A DNA stretch of 64,000 nucleotides, taken from assembly GCA_036496605.1 (NCBI GenBank), contig DASXKV010000056.1, forward strand, positions 17,185 through 81,184. The letters are read 5' to 3'. Below are positions 1 through 9,316 of the stretch, in pieces. A program made the translations under genes and the position numbers. The DNA is from Gemmatimonadaceae bacterium. GTDB lineage: Bacteria; Gemmatimonadota; Gemmatimonadetes; Gemmatimonadales; Gemmatimonadaceae. Position 1 is the first letter of the stretch, and each line of letters opens with the position of its first letter. The notes beneath the pieces were generated by a model. That model saw nothing but the letters and a program-made list of their open reading frames with translations, was not told the DNA's origin and searched no databases.

Positions 1-920
1 AGCGGCACACCGAACGGAGCGTCCGTAAAGATCAGCTCATACGTCGCGCCGATCGAAGTGAACATCGTGCGCCACTCGTCGATTACTTCGCCCACGGTCT
101 GCCGATACGCGGCGCGAACGTCGGCCACGCTTGCCGCGATCTCGAGCGCGCTCTCCGGATCGACGAAGACCGCTTCGCCGCTCGAGGGCAGCTCACGCTC
201 CGCCGGATCCATGAGGTGCAGGACCGTGACGTCGTGGCCAACGGCGCGAAGACCACGGACCGCTCGCTCGACTTCGGGAATGTCCATGAGTAAATCTGAA
301 ACAAGTACGATCATTCCTCGCCGGCTGATGAGACGGGCAGCCTGCTCGAGTGCGGCGGGAGCAGACGATGCGCGGCCCGCGCCGGATTCCTCGAGCGCAG
401 CCACCACGCGGCGCCACTGCCCATTTCGCGCGCGCGGCGGTACGGCGCTCCGAATCTCCGAGTCGAATCGGACGAGACCGACGGCGTCGCGCTGTCTCAG
501 CAGTAAGAGCGCCAGTGCGGCAGTCAGGCGTTCGCCGTACGCCAGCTTCGTGAGTCGCGGTCCATTTGGCTGCTCCGTACCGGCGAGGGCGTAGAGCTGC
601 TGACCGCTCCACACCATCGATTTGCTGACGTCGAGCACGATGCTCGCCCGGAGGTTCGTCTCTTCTTCGTATTGCTTCACCACCCAGCGGTCGGCGCGAG
701 CGGCGATCTTCCAATCGATGTATCGGGGGTCGTCGCCAGGCTGGTATGGGCGGTACTCGGCGAACTCCACCGAGAAACCCTTGCGGGGCGATCGGTGCAG
801 TCCTGACATGAATCCGTCGACGATCCAGCGAGCGACGATCTCGATTCGACCCAGGGCTGCGAGACTGGCCGGATCGAACAGATCGGCCCGCGGCGCCTGG
901 GCGTTTGAAGCCGCGTCCAT
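1..920 (-). CDS. DUF58 domain protein (partial, runs off left edge)
   Basis: The reverse strand reads open from an ATG at 918-920 to the window edge (about 306 residues), so the C-terminus is missing. Residues about 46-90 carry the DUF58 signature: a FSVEFAEYRPY stretch, then PGDDPRYIDWK and a WVVKQYEEE segment. A von Willebrand A-like core follows, with IVLDVSKSM (MIDAS-like DxSxS) and a later MIVLVSDLL strand. DUF58 proteins usually sit with MoxR AAA ATPases and VWA proteins, whose genes would be expected beyond the left edge. The biochemical role of the family is not settled. Identification rests on these motifs; the coding frame is certain. Confidence 0.9.
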   Translation of the reverse strand, partial: MDAASNAQAPRADLFDPASLAALGRIEIVARWIVDGFMSGLHRSPRKGFSVEFAEYRPYQPGDDPRYIDWKIAARADRWVVKQYEEETNLRASIVLDVSKSMVWSGQQLYALAGTEQPNGPRLTKLAYGERLTAALALLLLRQRDAVGLVRFDSEIRSAVPPRARNGQWRRVVAALEESGAGRASSAPAALEQAARLISRRGMIVLVSDLLMDIPEVERAVRGLRAVGHDVTVLHLMDPAERELPSSGEAVFVDPESALEIAASVADVRAAYRQTVGEVIDEWRTMFTSIGATYELIFTDAPFGVP

Positions 921-1042
921 GACGCGCGGAAGCTAGGCGGGAGGAGGGGGTAGGGTCCAGGGACCTAGGGGCAAATGGAGGAAGACAGACACCCACCTAA
1001 CACTTCGCGGGGCTCGATCGTATTCTTTTATAGGCAGGGGAA

Positions 1043-1088
1043 CTTGCGGGCCCAAGATTTGTATGCCTATTTGTATACAACACTCTCG
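1043..1088 (+). promoter_or_regulatory. Promoter/operator block A upstream of lipoprotein gene
   Basis: A 14-bp imperfect palindrome CTTGCGGGCCCAAG (1043-1056) is followed 14 nt later by TTGTATACA (1071-1079) and then by CACTCTCG (1081-1088), just upstream of the ATG at 1102. The same three blocks, with the identical 14-nt spacing between the first two, recur at 63481-63527 ahead of another lipoprotein gene. TATACA is a plausible -10 element; the palindrome lies where a -35 box or activator site would be. The function is inferred; the duplication is seen directly. Confidence 0.6.
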
Positions 1089-1101
1089 GAGACGTGAAGT
1101 C

Positions 1102-2649
1102 ATGCGCACAACGCGACTCATGCTGCCCTGGTCTGCGGTGGTGCTCTTCTCCGGCGCTCTTGCTGGTTGCGCCACAACCGCGAGCCATGCTGGGGATGGT
1201 TTGCGAGAGACTGAAGCAAGTCTCGTTCAGACGACGCCGGACGAGTGGCGTCAGCTGAGAGACTCCGCTAGGGCGCAGGAAGTCGCGGACGAAGTAGGCC
1301 CGAGGGCATCGATCACCGCTGACTTCGATTACGCCGGGGGAAGTCGCCAAGTCGACGCGACGTTTCACATGTACGACGACGCATATGTCATCGTCGGCCA
1401 TCTCGACGCGAGCGGGCGGCTCAAGATCGTATTCCCGTCCCAACCTGGTGACGACGGTTTCGTCCGCGGCGACAAGATCTATCACGTGCCGTCATTCTTT
1501 GCTGGCTTCGTGGACGACTATGCATGGCGCTACTCCAATGATTACCGATATCGCTATCACAGCGCCGCGAGCAAATACGATTCGTACGATGCGAGCCTCG
1601 GCTACGTGTTCGTGATTGCTTCATGGAGGCCGATGCGGCTCGATCGCATCGCCGATGGTAATCGATGGACCACGTACGACGTCTCCGATGTCAGCTACAT
1701 GCAGGACCCGCGCGAAGCGATCGAGGAGCTTGGCTCCCTCATCGCTGGAGACAATCGTGAGGCATACACGATCGAGTACGCGCATTACACGACGACGAAC
1801 TACGGCACGTACTCGATGAGCAGCGCGGATTATCTCTACAGCAATGGCTGCTCCGGCTACTCGTCGTTCGGTTATTCGCGTTTCTTCACTCCATTCCTGT
1901 TCTCGCCGTATTCTGGTTTCGGGTACAGCCAGGGGGGCTGCTACTCCCAACCGTACTATTACGGCTATCCCGTCGCGTACACACCGACGGCTGTCGCTCC
2001 ACCGCCCGTCAATCCTCGCGGCCGTCCCGCGATTCCAATCGGAGCGCCAGTCTTCCACGGACCGGGCGCAGAGACGGGTACCGTTGCGGTGCACCGGCCG
2101 GACGCGGCAAACTCGACGCCGACTTCCGGCACCGGCGCGAACTCCGCTCTGAAGATCGGCACGTACCATCGGCCAGGGTTGATCGCCGAGGACGCACCAG
2201 GGCCGCATATTCGCGGACAGGGACGCGTCACTGGCACCGAGATTTCTCCTTCGTCGCGTCCGACGATTCAACAGATGATCGGCTCGCGGCGCACCGATCA
2301 GGGTGGTCAGTCTTCGGCTCTGGGCGATGCCAGAATCCGAAATGCCGGCGCTCGCGATAACGGATGGTCGTCCACGAACCGAGGTGGAGTGAACATCACG
2401 CGGAGTGGCGCCGAAGCGGGAAGTCGCTGGAATGGCGATAACGGCAATCGTCCCGCCCACGCTTCCGGCGGCGAGTCCCACGCCTACACGCCGCCTTCGC
2501 GCAGTGCGCCGGCGCGCACCGAAGGACACTCTGCGCCGCGCGGCGAAGCGTCGCATGCCGCCCCGGCGCGCAGCGAGCCGGCCGCGCGATCGGCGCCGGC
2601 GAGGTCCTCCTCCGGCTCATCGAGCTCCGGATCGTCGAAGAAGCCGTGA
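1102..2649 (+). CDS. Putative lipoprotein, Tyr/Gly-rich, with DUF4384-like region
   Basis: This 515-residue protein begins with a lipoprotein signal: a charged MRTTR start, a hydrophobic core and the lipobox LAGC at about residue 20-23. An upstream in-frame ATG at 1063 was not used because it would bury the signal peptide and lies inside the promoter block. The N-terminal half has a segment (HMYDDAYVIVGHLD through FPSQPGDDG) resembling DUF4384 domains. The middle is rich in Tyr, Ser and Gly, and the last 200 residues are low-complexity Pro/Ser/Ala/Arg sequence. It is probably attached to a membrane on the periplasmic side or surface; no enzymatic motif is visible. Confidence 0.75.
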   Translation: MRTTRLMLPWSAVVLFSGALAGCATTASHAGDGLRETEASLVQTTPDEWRQLRDSARAQEVADEVGPRASITADFDYAGGSRQVDATFHMYDDAYVIVGHLDASGRLKIVFPSQPGDDGFVRGDKIYHVPSFFAGFVDDYAWRYSNDYRYRYHSAASKYDSYDASLGYVFVIASWRPMRLDRIADGNRWTTYDVSDVSYMQDPREAIEELGSLIAGDNREAYTIEYAHYTTTNYGTYSMSSADYLYSNGCSGYSSFGYSRFFTPFLFSPYSGFGYSQGGCYSQPYYYGYPVAYTPTAVAPPPVNPRGRPAIPIGAPVFHGPGAETGTVAVHRPDAANSTPTSGTGANSALKIGTYHRPGLIAEDAPGPHIRGQGRVTGTEISPSSRPTIQQMIGSRRTDQGGQSSALGDARIRNAGARDNGWSSTNRGGVNITRSGAEAGSRWNGDNGNRPAHASGGESHAYTPPSRSAPARTEGHSAPRGEASHAAPARSEPAARSAPARSSSGSSSSGSSKKP

Positions 2650-2757
2650 TCGGTGATTGGTTGGTGGTGATTGGTGGTTTGTGAATTCGGAGTCCCGCGA
2701 GCGTCGCTCGCGGGACATTCCTTATCTACGAACCACCAAAGACCAATGACCAACTAC
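2650..2757. repeat. Intergenic inverted repeat with GGTGATT-type tandem arms and palindromic core
   Basis: The left arm contains repeated TTGGTGGTGATTGGTGG-like units. The right arm (2729-2757) carries the complementary ACCACCAAAGACCAATGACC pattern. The centre holds a perfect palindrome: GTCCCGCGAGCG (2692-2703), one T, then CGCTCGCGGGAC (2705-2716). It follows the lipoprotein stop and could act as a terminator or RNA structure, though no T-tract follows the core. The rest of the gap up to 2948 shows nothing else clear. Confidence 0.6.
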
Positions 2758-2948
2758 TAGAGAGGAGGCCTCGCGCGCGGTTCTTTTTTGCACGGCTATA
2801 TTTCGCCCTGCGCTGAGACTACGTCCGGCTGTGTGGTGCCGACGCGAGTCGCGCCTTCTGCCGACCGATCTCTGATCGCTGTTCGACCCCGGTCATCCGG
2901 CCGCCCTTCGGTCGCCATCCATTTTCACGTCAACAGCATCCGGCTCGC

Positions 2949-4748
2949 TTGAAGCTCGATCATATTCGCAACTTCTGCATCGTCGCGCACATCGATCACG
3001 GGAAGTCGACCCTGGCCGACCGTCTGATCGAGGCCACGGGCGCGCTGCAGAAGCGTGAAATGAAGGAGCAGGTGCTCGACACACTCGACCTCGAGCGCGA
3101 GCGCGGCATCACCATCAAGCTCAACGCCGTGCGGATGACGTATACGGCAAAGAGCGGCGAAGCCTACGAGCTGAACCTCATCGATACGCCCGGGCACGTC
3201 GACTTCACGTACGAGGTATCGCGCTCGCTCGCGGCATGCGAAGGCGCGATCCTCGTCGTCGACGCCTCACAAGGCATTCAGGCGCAGACGCTGTCGAACC
3301 TCTTTCTCGCGCTCGACGCCGGACTCGAGATCATTCCCGTCCTCAACAAGATCGATTTGCCGGGCGCGGAACCGGAGCGGCGCAAGCAAGAGGTGCACGA
3401 TCTGATCGGCGCCGACCCCGACGACATTCTCCTCGTGAGTGCCAAGGAAGGAATCGGGATCGACGCCCTGCTCGAGGCGATCGTCGCCCGCGTTCCGGCG
3501 CCCACCGGGGACGTGAACGCGCCCGTGCGCGCGTTGATCTTCGACTCGTACTACGACAAGTATCGCGGTTCGATTCCGAGCATTCGCGTCGTCGATGGGT
3601 CGATCAGGCCGGGCCAGCACATCGTCTTTGCGGCCGGCTCGGGACAGGATTACGAAGTTGCTGAAGTCGGCTATCTGCAGCTGCGGCAGGTGCCGACGGA
3701 CGAGCTCGGCCCCGGAGAAGTGGGATACGTGGTCGCCAACGTACGCTCGGTGAAGGAGACGCGTGCCGGCGACACGATCATGGACGCGGAGCGCCGTGCG
3801 GAAAGTGCGCTTCCGGGCTACCGGGATGTTCACTCGATGGTGTTCGCAGGACTCTACCCGACGGACACGACGCAGTACGAAACGCTCCGCGACGCGCTGG
3901 AGAAGTTGCAGCTCAACGATGCGTCGCTCCACTACGAGCCCGAGACATCGACCGCGTTAGGCTTCGGCTTTCGCTCCGGGTTCCTTGGCCTGCTGCACAT
4001 GGAGATCGTGCAGGAGCGACTGGAGCGCGAGTTCGATCTCGATCTGGTGACGACGGTCCCGAGCGTGGAGTACCACGTTTTTCGGACCGACGGGCAGGAG
4101 GAGCTGATCGAGAATCCATCGATGATGCCGGCAGCGGGCGTCGTCGACCGCGTCGAGGAGCCGTTCGTCAAAGCGCGGATCATGGCGCCCGCCGAGTACA
4201 TCGGGCCGATCATGACGTTGGGCACCGAGCGACGCGGCGTGTACAAGAACATGACCTATCTGGACACGACCCGGGTGGAATTCGATTGGGAGTTCCCCCT
4301 GGCCGAAATAATCCTGGACTTCTTCGATCGCCTGAAGACAATCAGTCGCGGCTACGCGAGTCTCGACTACGAATTTCTCGAGTATCGAACGAGCGATCTC
4401 GTGAAGCTCGACATGCTCATCAACGGCGATCCGGTTGACGCCTTCTCGGTCATCATCCATCGCGACAAGGCCTATGACTGGGGCCGGAAGATCGCCGACA
4501 AGCTGAAGGAGCTGATTCCGCGGCAACTCTTCGAGGTCGCGATCCAGGCCGCGATCGGCAACAAGGTGATCGCGCGAACGACCGTGAAGCCGCTCCGCAA
4601 AGACGTTCTCGCCAAGTGCTATGGGGGCGACATCACCCGCAAACGCAAACTGCTCGAGAAGCAGAAGGAAGGAAAAAAGCGGATGAAGCAGGTCGGCTCG
4701 GTCGAGATTCCCCAGGAGGCGTTCCTCGCGGTCTTGCAAGTGGATTGA
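2949..4748 (+). CDS. lepA: Elongation factor 4 (LepA), ribosome back-translocase GTPase
   Basis: This 599-residue cytoplasmic translational GTPase has the usual LepA length and full architecture. The G1 loop AHIDHGKST is at residues 13-21, RGITIK lies in the switch I region near 52-57, G3 DTPGH is near 79-83, G4 is NKID, and G5 is SAK near 163. The C-terminal region ends with the lysine-rich, family-typical stretch [20 protein letters not shown]. LepA binds stalled or mispositioned ribosomes and acts under ionic stress or during 30S assembly. The start is a TTG; no better upstream start exists. A heptosyltransferase gene follows after 32 nt. Confidence 0.98.
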   Translation: MKLDHIRNFCIVAHIDHGKSTLADRLIEATGALQKREMKEQVLDTLDLERERGITIKLNAVRMTYTAKSGEAYELNLIDTPGHVDFTYEVSRSLAACEGAILVVDASQGIQAQTLSNLFLALDAGLEIIPVLNKIDLPGAEPERRKQEVHDLIGADPDDILLVSAKEGIGIDALLEAIVARVPAPTGDVNAPVRALIFDSYYDKYRGSIPSIRVVDGSIRPGQHIVFAAGSGQDYEVAEVGYLQLRQVPTDELGPGEVGYVVANVRSVKETRAGDTIMDAERRAESALPGYRDVHSMVFAGLYPTDTTQYETLRDALEKLQLNDASLHYEPETSTALGFGFRSGFLGLLHMEIVQERLEREFDLDLVTTVPSVEYHVFRTDGQEELIENPSMMPAAGVVDRVEEPFVKARIMAPAEYIGPIMTLGTERRGVYKNMTYLDTTRVEFDWEFPLAEIILDFFDRLKTISRGYASLDYEFLEYRTSDLVKLDMLINGDPVDAFSVIIHRDKAYDWGRKIADKLKELIPRQLFEVAIQAAIGNKVIARTTVKPLRKDVLAKCYGGDITRKRKLLEKQKEGKKRMKQVGSVEIPQEAFLAVLQVD

Positions 4749-4780
4749 GGGGCTAGCTACCACGGCCCGGGGGCTAGGGA

Positions 4781-5812
4781 GTGGAGACTCGCGCGAATCT
4801 CGTCGTACAGACTTCCTTTCTCGGCGACACCGTCCTCACGACGCCGTTGCTTGCGTATCTCGGCGAGCGCGCGCCGGTCGACGTCGTCGTGACTCCCGCG
4901 TCAGCTCCGCTCCTGGCGAACAATCCGTCGATCCGTGACCTGATCGTCTACGACAAACGGGATCGCGATCGAGGCCTCGGCGGATTCGTTAGGCTTGCGC
5001 GGTGGCTACGTGCAAATCGTTATGCGCGCGCATACCTCACGCAGGGTTCGATGCGAAGCGCGGCACTGGTCCTGGCCGCGCGCATTCACGAGCGCGTCGG
5101 GTTCGCGACTTCCGCCGGGAAGCGGCTCTATACGAGGCGCGTGCCCTACATCGAGAACGAGCATCACGCCATGCGCCTCCTGCGATTGGCGACTGGCGAC
5201 GCGAAGCTCACGCGAACCGATACTCAGCCACGACTCTATCCGGGAGGCGATGAAAGACGCGCCGTCGACGCGTTTCTGACCCAGCGTGGATGGACTGGCG
5301 AGCCGTTGATCGCGCTCGCGCCGGGAAGCGTCTGGGCGACGAAGCGCTGGCCACACTATGCGGAGCTTTCAGGCGAAATCGGCGGCCGTCTTGCAATTGT
5401 CGGATCCGCCGCGGATCGCGAGCTCGCGGCCGAGATCACTCGTGCAGCGGGACCGCGCGCGATCGATTGCACAGGGAGCTTGTCGCTGCTCGGGTCGGCG
5501 GAGCTGATCGGGCGAGCGCGCGTGCTCGTCACAAACGATTCATCTCCTCTCCACCTCGCGTCGGCCATGGGCACGCCGACGGTGGCGATCTTTGGCCCTA
5601 CGGTCCCCGAGTTTGGCTTTGGACCGCTCGCGCCGCGATCGATAGCGCTCGGCATCACTACGCTGGCGTGCCGTCCGTGCGATCGCCACGGCCCGCAGCG
5701 CTGCCCACTGGGCCATTGGCGCTGCATGCGCGAGATTACGCCGCGCCGCGTCGCGGACGCGGTGCAGGAGCTCGCGGCGTCCTCGCCTCCTTTTCATCCG
5801 TCCCCCCGTTGA
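4781..5812 (+). CDS. ADP-heptose:LPS heptosyltransferase-like glycosyltransferase (GT9)
   Basis: This 343-residue protein is of the WaaC/WaaF/RfaF type. The N-terminal Rossmann domain starts with VVQTSFLGDTVLTTPLL, the family's acceptor-side motif. The C-terminal donor domain has ALAPGSVWATKRWP and TNDSSPLHLASAMGTPTVAIFGPT, the classic ADP-heptose-binding segments. It would transfer heptose onto lipid A-core in the inner leaflet of the cytoplasmic membrane. Translation appears to start at a GTG. The spacer to lepA contains a GGGGCTAG-type G-rich stretch like the intergenic repeat at 9620. The next gene begins 2 nt after its stop, suggesting cotranscription with the sugar kinases. Confidence 0.9.
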   Translation: METRANLVVQTSFLGDTVLTTPLLAYLGERAPVDVVVTPASAPLLANNPSIRDLIVYDKRDRDRGLGGFVRLARWLRANRYARAYLTQGSMRSAALVLAARIHERVGFATSAGKRLYTRRVPYIENEHHAMRLLRLATGDAKLTRTDTQPRLYPGGDERRAVDAFLTQRGWTGEPLIALAPGSVWATKRWPHYAELSGEIGGRLAIVGSAADRELAAEITRAAGPRAIDCTGSLSLLGSAELIGRARVLVTNDSSPLHLASAMGTPTVAIFGPTVPEFGFGPLAPRSIALGITTLACRPCDRHGPQRCPLGHWRCMREITPRRVADAVQELAASSPPFHPSPR

Positions 5813-5814
5813 GC

Positions 5815-6825
5815 ATGGTGACCAAGAAACGACATCGCTACATCGTCGGCGTCGATCTCGGCGGAACGAACATCGTCGCGGGCGCGATGTTGGAGGACGG
5901 GTCGGAGCATTATGGCATGCGCTCGATCGCGACGTCGCCCGAACTGGGCGCCGAGGGCGTCGCCGATCGCATCGTTGGGCTCGTGGAGGGCGTGATTCTC
6001 GACACGATCGCGCAGACCGACGCACATCGCCGGGACTTCATGGGCGTCGGCGTGGGCGCGCCAGGTCCTCTCGATCGCGAGCGCGGCGTCGTCATCGTCG
6101 CGCCGAATCTCGGCTGGCGTGATTTCCCGTTACTCGATCACATCACGAAGCATCTCGGCATGCCGGCCACGCTCGACAACGACGCGAATTGCGCGACGGT
6201 CGGCGAGTGGTGGCAGGGCGCGGCGAAGGGCGGACGCAACGTGGTGGGAATGACGATCGGCACCGGCATCGGCGGTGGATTGATCATCGACGGCCAGCTC
6301 TTTCACGGCTCGTCGGACGTCGCCGGTGAAATTGGCCACACGACCATCGATCTGAACGGACGCCATTGCAAGTGCGGCAACTACGGCTGTCTCGAGGCGT
6401 ACGCGTCCGGGCCGGCGATCGCGACGCGCGCGCGCGAGATTCTCGTGCGCGAAGAGACGGCATCGCTGCTGCCGAGTCTCGTCGGCGGCCAACTCGAGCG
6501 GGTGACGGCGCAAACGGTCTATGATGCCGCGAAGCAGGGCGACGCGGTCGCCAACGAGATCGTACGCGACACGGCGCGCTACCTCGGCGCGGGCGTTGCG
6601 AACTTGCTCAACACGTTCAACGCCGACGTCGTCGTCATCGCCGGCGGCGTGACGCAGGCGGGCGATGCGTTGTTCGTGCCGCTGCAAGCCGAGGTGCGTC
6701 GGCGCGCGTTCAGGCCCGCGGTCGAGGCGGCACGCATTGTCCCTGGCGCGCTTCCCGGAACGGCAGGCGTCGTCGGCGCGGTCGCGACGTTTCGCATGGG
6801 GAAAGGCCTCGGCCTCGAGGCTTGA
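5815..6825 (+). CDS. ROK family sugar kinase (glucokinase-like)
   Basis: This 336-residue kinase carries the ATP-binding DLGGTN motif at residues 13-18, a GIGGGLIIDG glycine-rich segment, and the ROK zinc/signature motif HCKCGNYGCLEAY near residues 184-196. It lacks an N-terminal helix-turn-helix, so it is an enzyme and not a ROK repressor. The likely reaction is ATP-dependent phosphorylation of glucose or a related hexose; the exact sugar cannot be read from sequence. The ATG at 5815 was chosen because the frame upstream overlaps the heptosyltransferase and shows no kinase sequence. It lies in a run with a PfkB kinase. Confidence 0.92.
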   Translation: MVTKKRHRYIVGVDLGGTNIVAGAMLEDGSEHYGMRSIATSPELGAEGVADRIVGLVEGVILDTIAQTDAHRRDFMGVGVGAPGPLDRERGVVIVAPNLGWRDFPLLDHITKHLGMPATLDNDANCATVGEWWQGAAKGGRNVVGMTIGTGIGGGLIIDGQLFHGSSDVAGEIGHTTIDLNGRHCKCGNYGCLEAYASGPAIATRAREILVREETASLLPSLVGGQLERVTAQTVYDAAKQGDAVANEIVRDTARYLGAGVANLLNTFNADVVVIAGGVTQAGDALFVPLQAEVRRRAFRPAVEAARIVPGALPGTAGVVGAVATFRMGKGLGLEA

Positions 6826-6846
6826 GCCACGGGCCGTGGTAGCTTC

Positions 6847-7848
6847 ATGACGTCATCCAAACGCCGCATCGGCGTGATCGGCACTTTCGTCTGGGACGTG
6901 ATCTACGGCAGAGACGCTCGCGCCGTACCCGTCGAGGAATGGGGCGGCATCAGCTACGCCATGGCCGGCCTGGATGCCGCGCTTCCCGACGACTGGGAGA
7001 TTGTGCCCCTCATCAAGGTGGGCGACGACCTCGCTGCGCGAGCGCAGGCCTTTTTCCGGGCGTTGCGTCACGCCGCGCCCGATGCGGCACTGGTCGAGGT
7101 CGCGGCGCCGAATCAACGCGTCGAGCTGCGCTACCACACGGAGGATCGGCGTAGCGAATTTCTCAGCGGTGGTGTGCCGGGATGGTCGTGGGCCGGGCTC
7201 AAGCCATTGCTCGATCTCGCGCGTGTCGAGGCGCTCTACGTGAATTTCCTGAGCGGGTGGGAGCTGGATCTCCAGACGATGCTCCTGCTTCGCCAGTACT
7301 TTCGGGGCCCCATCTACTGTGACCTGCACATGAAGGTCATGGCCGTCCAGCCGAATGGGCTGCGCACACCGGAGCCGCTGCCTAACGTGGCCGACTGGTG
7401 CAGCTGCTTCGACCTTCTACAGGTCAACGAGGACGAGATGGCGATGATGGCGCCGGATCCGATGGCGCTATCCGCGACGGCGCTCGCGGCGGGCGTTTCG
7501 TGTCTCGTCGTGACGCTCGCGAAGCGAGGCGCGGTGTATTTTGCGGCGCCGGGTTTCGACGCGATCGGCGACCTCCCGCCGCGCGGCGGATTGTCGACGT
7601 CGCCGCGGGGCGGTACGGGACCGCTCGGAGCAGTGCGAACCGCGCTCGTACCCGGGGCGGCGACCCGCACCGGGGATCCCACAGGTTGCGGGGACGTGTG
7701 GGGTGCAACGTATTTTTCTCGCCTCATTGCGGGCGACCGACTGATCGACGCGCTCACCGCCGCGCATCGTGCGGCGGCGCGCAATGTCGAGCACCGGGGA
7801 GCAACCGGACTCGCAAACTTTCTTCGCGGAGAGCTGAGCCTCAGGTGA
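6847..7848 (+). CDS. PfkB family carbohydrate kinase
   Basis: This 333-residue ribokinase-fold enzyme has the C-terminal PfkB signature DPTGCGDVWGA near residues 277-287, with the catalytic-base aspartate in GCGD. The N-terminus (RIGVIGTFVWD) matches the first strand of the fold. The substrate is uncertain; family members phosphorylate ribose, fructose, nucleosides or ADP-heptose precursors. Its position downstream of a heptosyltransferase and a ROK kinase makes a cell-surface sugar a reasonable inference. The stop overlaps the GTG of the next gene by 4 nt (GTGA), so translation is probably coupled to the signalling protein that follows. Confidence 0.9.
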   Translation: MTSSKRRIGVIGTFVWDVIYGRDARAVPVEEWGGISYAMAGLDAALPDDWEIVPLIKVGDDLAARAQAFFRALRHAAPDAALVEVAAPNQRVELRYHTEDRRSEFLSGGVPGWSWAGLKPLLDLARVEALYVNFLSGWELDLQTMLLLRQYFRGPIYCDLHMKVMAVQPNGLRTPEPLPNVADWCSCFDLLQVNEDEMAMMAPDPMALSATALAAGVSCLVVTLAKRGAVYFAAPGFDAIGDLPPRGGLSTSPRGGTGPLGAVRTALVPGAATRTGDPTGCGDVWGATYFSRLIAGDRLIDALTAAHRAAARNVEHRGATGLANFLRGELSLR

Positions 7849-8762
7849 CGACCGTCGTCAACGTACCACCCTCGCTGGACGATCATTCGTTCGACGAAGT
7901 CCTGCGCCAGTTGACGACTGTTTCGAGTGACACGAAAGTGCTCCTCGATGCGCGTCATGTTCGCTGGGCATCGCCGTTCGGTCTCACCGCATTGCTCACG
8001 CTCGCGCAGACGCGTGCCGAGATGCCGGCTCTCGCTGTTCCAGAGCTCGAGGAGACGGCGTCATACTGGGCCCGCGCCGGATTCTTTCGCCACGCGGAAG
8101 AGTTGTACGAGCTTCACGGCACCTATCCGAAGCGCGCAGGCGCCGCCGACAGCAATGTGCTGCTCGAGATCACCAGTGTCGCGAAGAGCGAGGATGTACA
8201 CGATGTCGTCGGTCGGATACAACAAAAAGCGCAATTGATGCTTCGTGAGCTCAATCTCGATGCGAAGGCGACCGTCGGCTTCGCGATGACCCTGTCGGAG
8301 ATCTGTCAGAACATCGTCGAACACGCAGGACGCGGCGGCTGGGTAATGGTGCAGACTTATCGATGGACGAAGCGGCTCGGCCGACGCGTCGTCGTCATCG
8401 CCGTCGCCGACGCGGGCGTCGGCTTTCGCCAGTCTCTCGAGAGCGCGCCGGGCAAGGAGCGGGGGGATCGATGGGACGATGGGGCAGCGCTGGAGGACGC
8501 CGTCATTCGTGGTGTAAGCCGGTTTCGTGATCCCGGTCGCGGACAAGGCCTCGCCGGCGTGCGACGCTATCTCGGTCGCTGGGACGGCAAGCTTGCCGTT
8601 CGCAGCGGTACGGCTCGCATCGCTATAGTTCCGAACTGGGACGACGACGTAGCACTGGCCAAGCACTTGCCTCCCTTCCCCGGCGCCCAGGTTCAGGTCA
8701 CGATTCCAGAGCGCGCACCAGTGCAATCCTCGCCGCACGCTTCTGCCCGAACCAAGCGATGA
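7845..8762 (+). CDS. STAS-like/HATPase fusion, anti-sigma-type regulator
   Basis: This 305-residue protein has two parts. Residues about 1-110 resemble a STAS/MlaB-like fold (VLLDARHVRWASPFGLTALL). Residues about 125-290 form a GHKL/HATPase domain with an N-box near 151 (SEICQNIVEHAG) and a G1 box VADAGVGF near 189. GHKL proteins of the RsbW/SpoIIAB type bind sigma factors or phosphorylate STAS partners. The GTG start at 7845 overlaps the PfkB gene (GTGA); the long in-frame extension upstream is only a shadow of that gene. The next gene, another STAS-like protein, overlaps by 4 nt, which suggests a dedicated partner. Confidence 0.72.
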   Translation: MTTVVNVPPSLDDHSFDEVLRQLTTVSSDTKVLLDARHVRWASPFGLTALLTLAQTRAEMPALAVPELEETASYWARAGFFRHAEELYELHGTYPKRAGAADSNVLLEITSVAKSEDVHDVVGRIQQKAQLMLRELNLDAKATVGFAMTLSEICQNIVEHAGRGGWVMVQTYRWTKRLGRRVVVIAVADAGVGFRQSLESAPGKERGDRWDDGAALEDAVIRGVSRFRDPGRGQGLAGVRRYLGRWDGKLAVRSGTARIAIVPNWDDDVALAKHLPPFPGAQVQVTIPERAPVQSSPHASARTKR

Positions 8763-9316
8763 TGAATCACATCGATCTCAGCTCGGTGTTACGACAGACC
8801 GTTGCGTGCGAGTTGTACTCGAATCTCGTGACGCGACCGACGGGAGCCGCCGTCCGCGATCAGATCGAGCGATTGCTCGTCGACGTGCGCGACCGCACAC
8901 TGACGGTGATCGACTTCTCGCAGGTCTCGATGATCGATTTTTCCTGCGCCGACGAGGTGATCGCCAAGCTGCTGCTGCGTTACGAAGCCGACAATCCGCC
9001 ACGCGAGGCGTACTTTCTCTTTCGCGGCGTGACCGAAGAGCACTGGGAGGCAATCGAGGCGGTGCTCGAACGACGAGGGCTCGCGCTGGTGCTCGAGCAG
9101 GCGGATGGGATTCACGTCGTCGGCACGCTGAGCGCCGATGAGCGTCGCGTCTGGGAGATGGCGCAGAAGATCGGCCGCGCGGCGTCGACGGAGTTGGCCG
9201 CGGCGCTGGACGCCCCGGCCCACGAGGTCGCGCAGGCGCTCGAGCAGCTCCGGCGACGCCGACTCGTTATGCGCGTCGGCGACGACTACGTGGTGGTGGG
9301 AGCGCATCGTGGCTGA
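8759..9316 (+). CDS. STAS-like domain plus C-terminal winged helix, regulator
   Basis: In this 185-residue protein, residues about 35-120 look like a STAS/DUF4325-like domain (VIDFSQVSMIDFSCADEVIAKL). The last 60 residues (from WEMAQKIGRAASTELAAAL to the end) resemble a small winged helix with a recognition helix followed by a beta wing. It starts at ATGATG within the preceding stop, and its own stop overlaps the next gene by 8 nt. It is probably the switch partner of the upstream HATPase protein. The fusion of a STAS-like domain to a DNA-binding-type domain is inferred from pattern, not from a search. Confidence 0.6.
   Translation: MMNHIDLSSVLRQTVACELYSNLVTRPTGAAVRDQIERLLVDVRDRTLTVIDFSQVSMIDFSCADEVIAKLLLRYEADNPPREAYFLFRGVTEEHWEAIEAVLERRGLALVLEQADGIHVVGTLSADERRVWEMAQKIGRAASTELAAALDAPAHEVAQALEQLRRRRLVMRVGDDYVVVGAHRG

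Noticed and set aside
193..996. Arg/Pro-rich reverse frame over the DUF58 gene
   Set aside because: The DUF58 frame on the same strand matches a known family; this frame is a shifted shadow.
5290..5814. N-terminal extension of the ROK kinase
   Set aside because: It overlaps the heptosyltransferase in another frame and shows no kinase or signal sequence.
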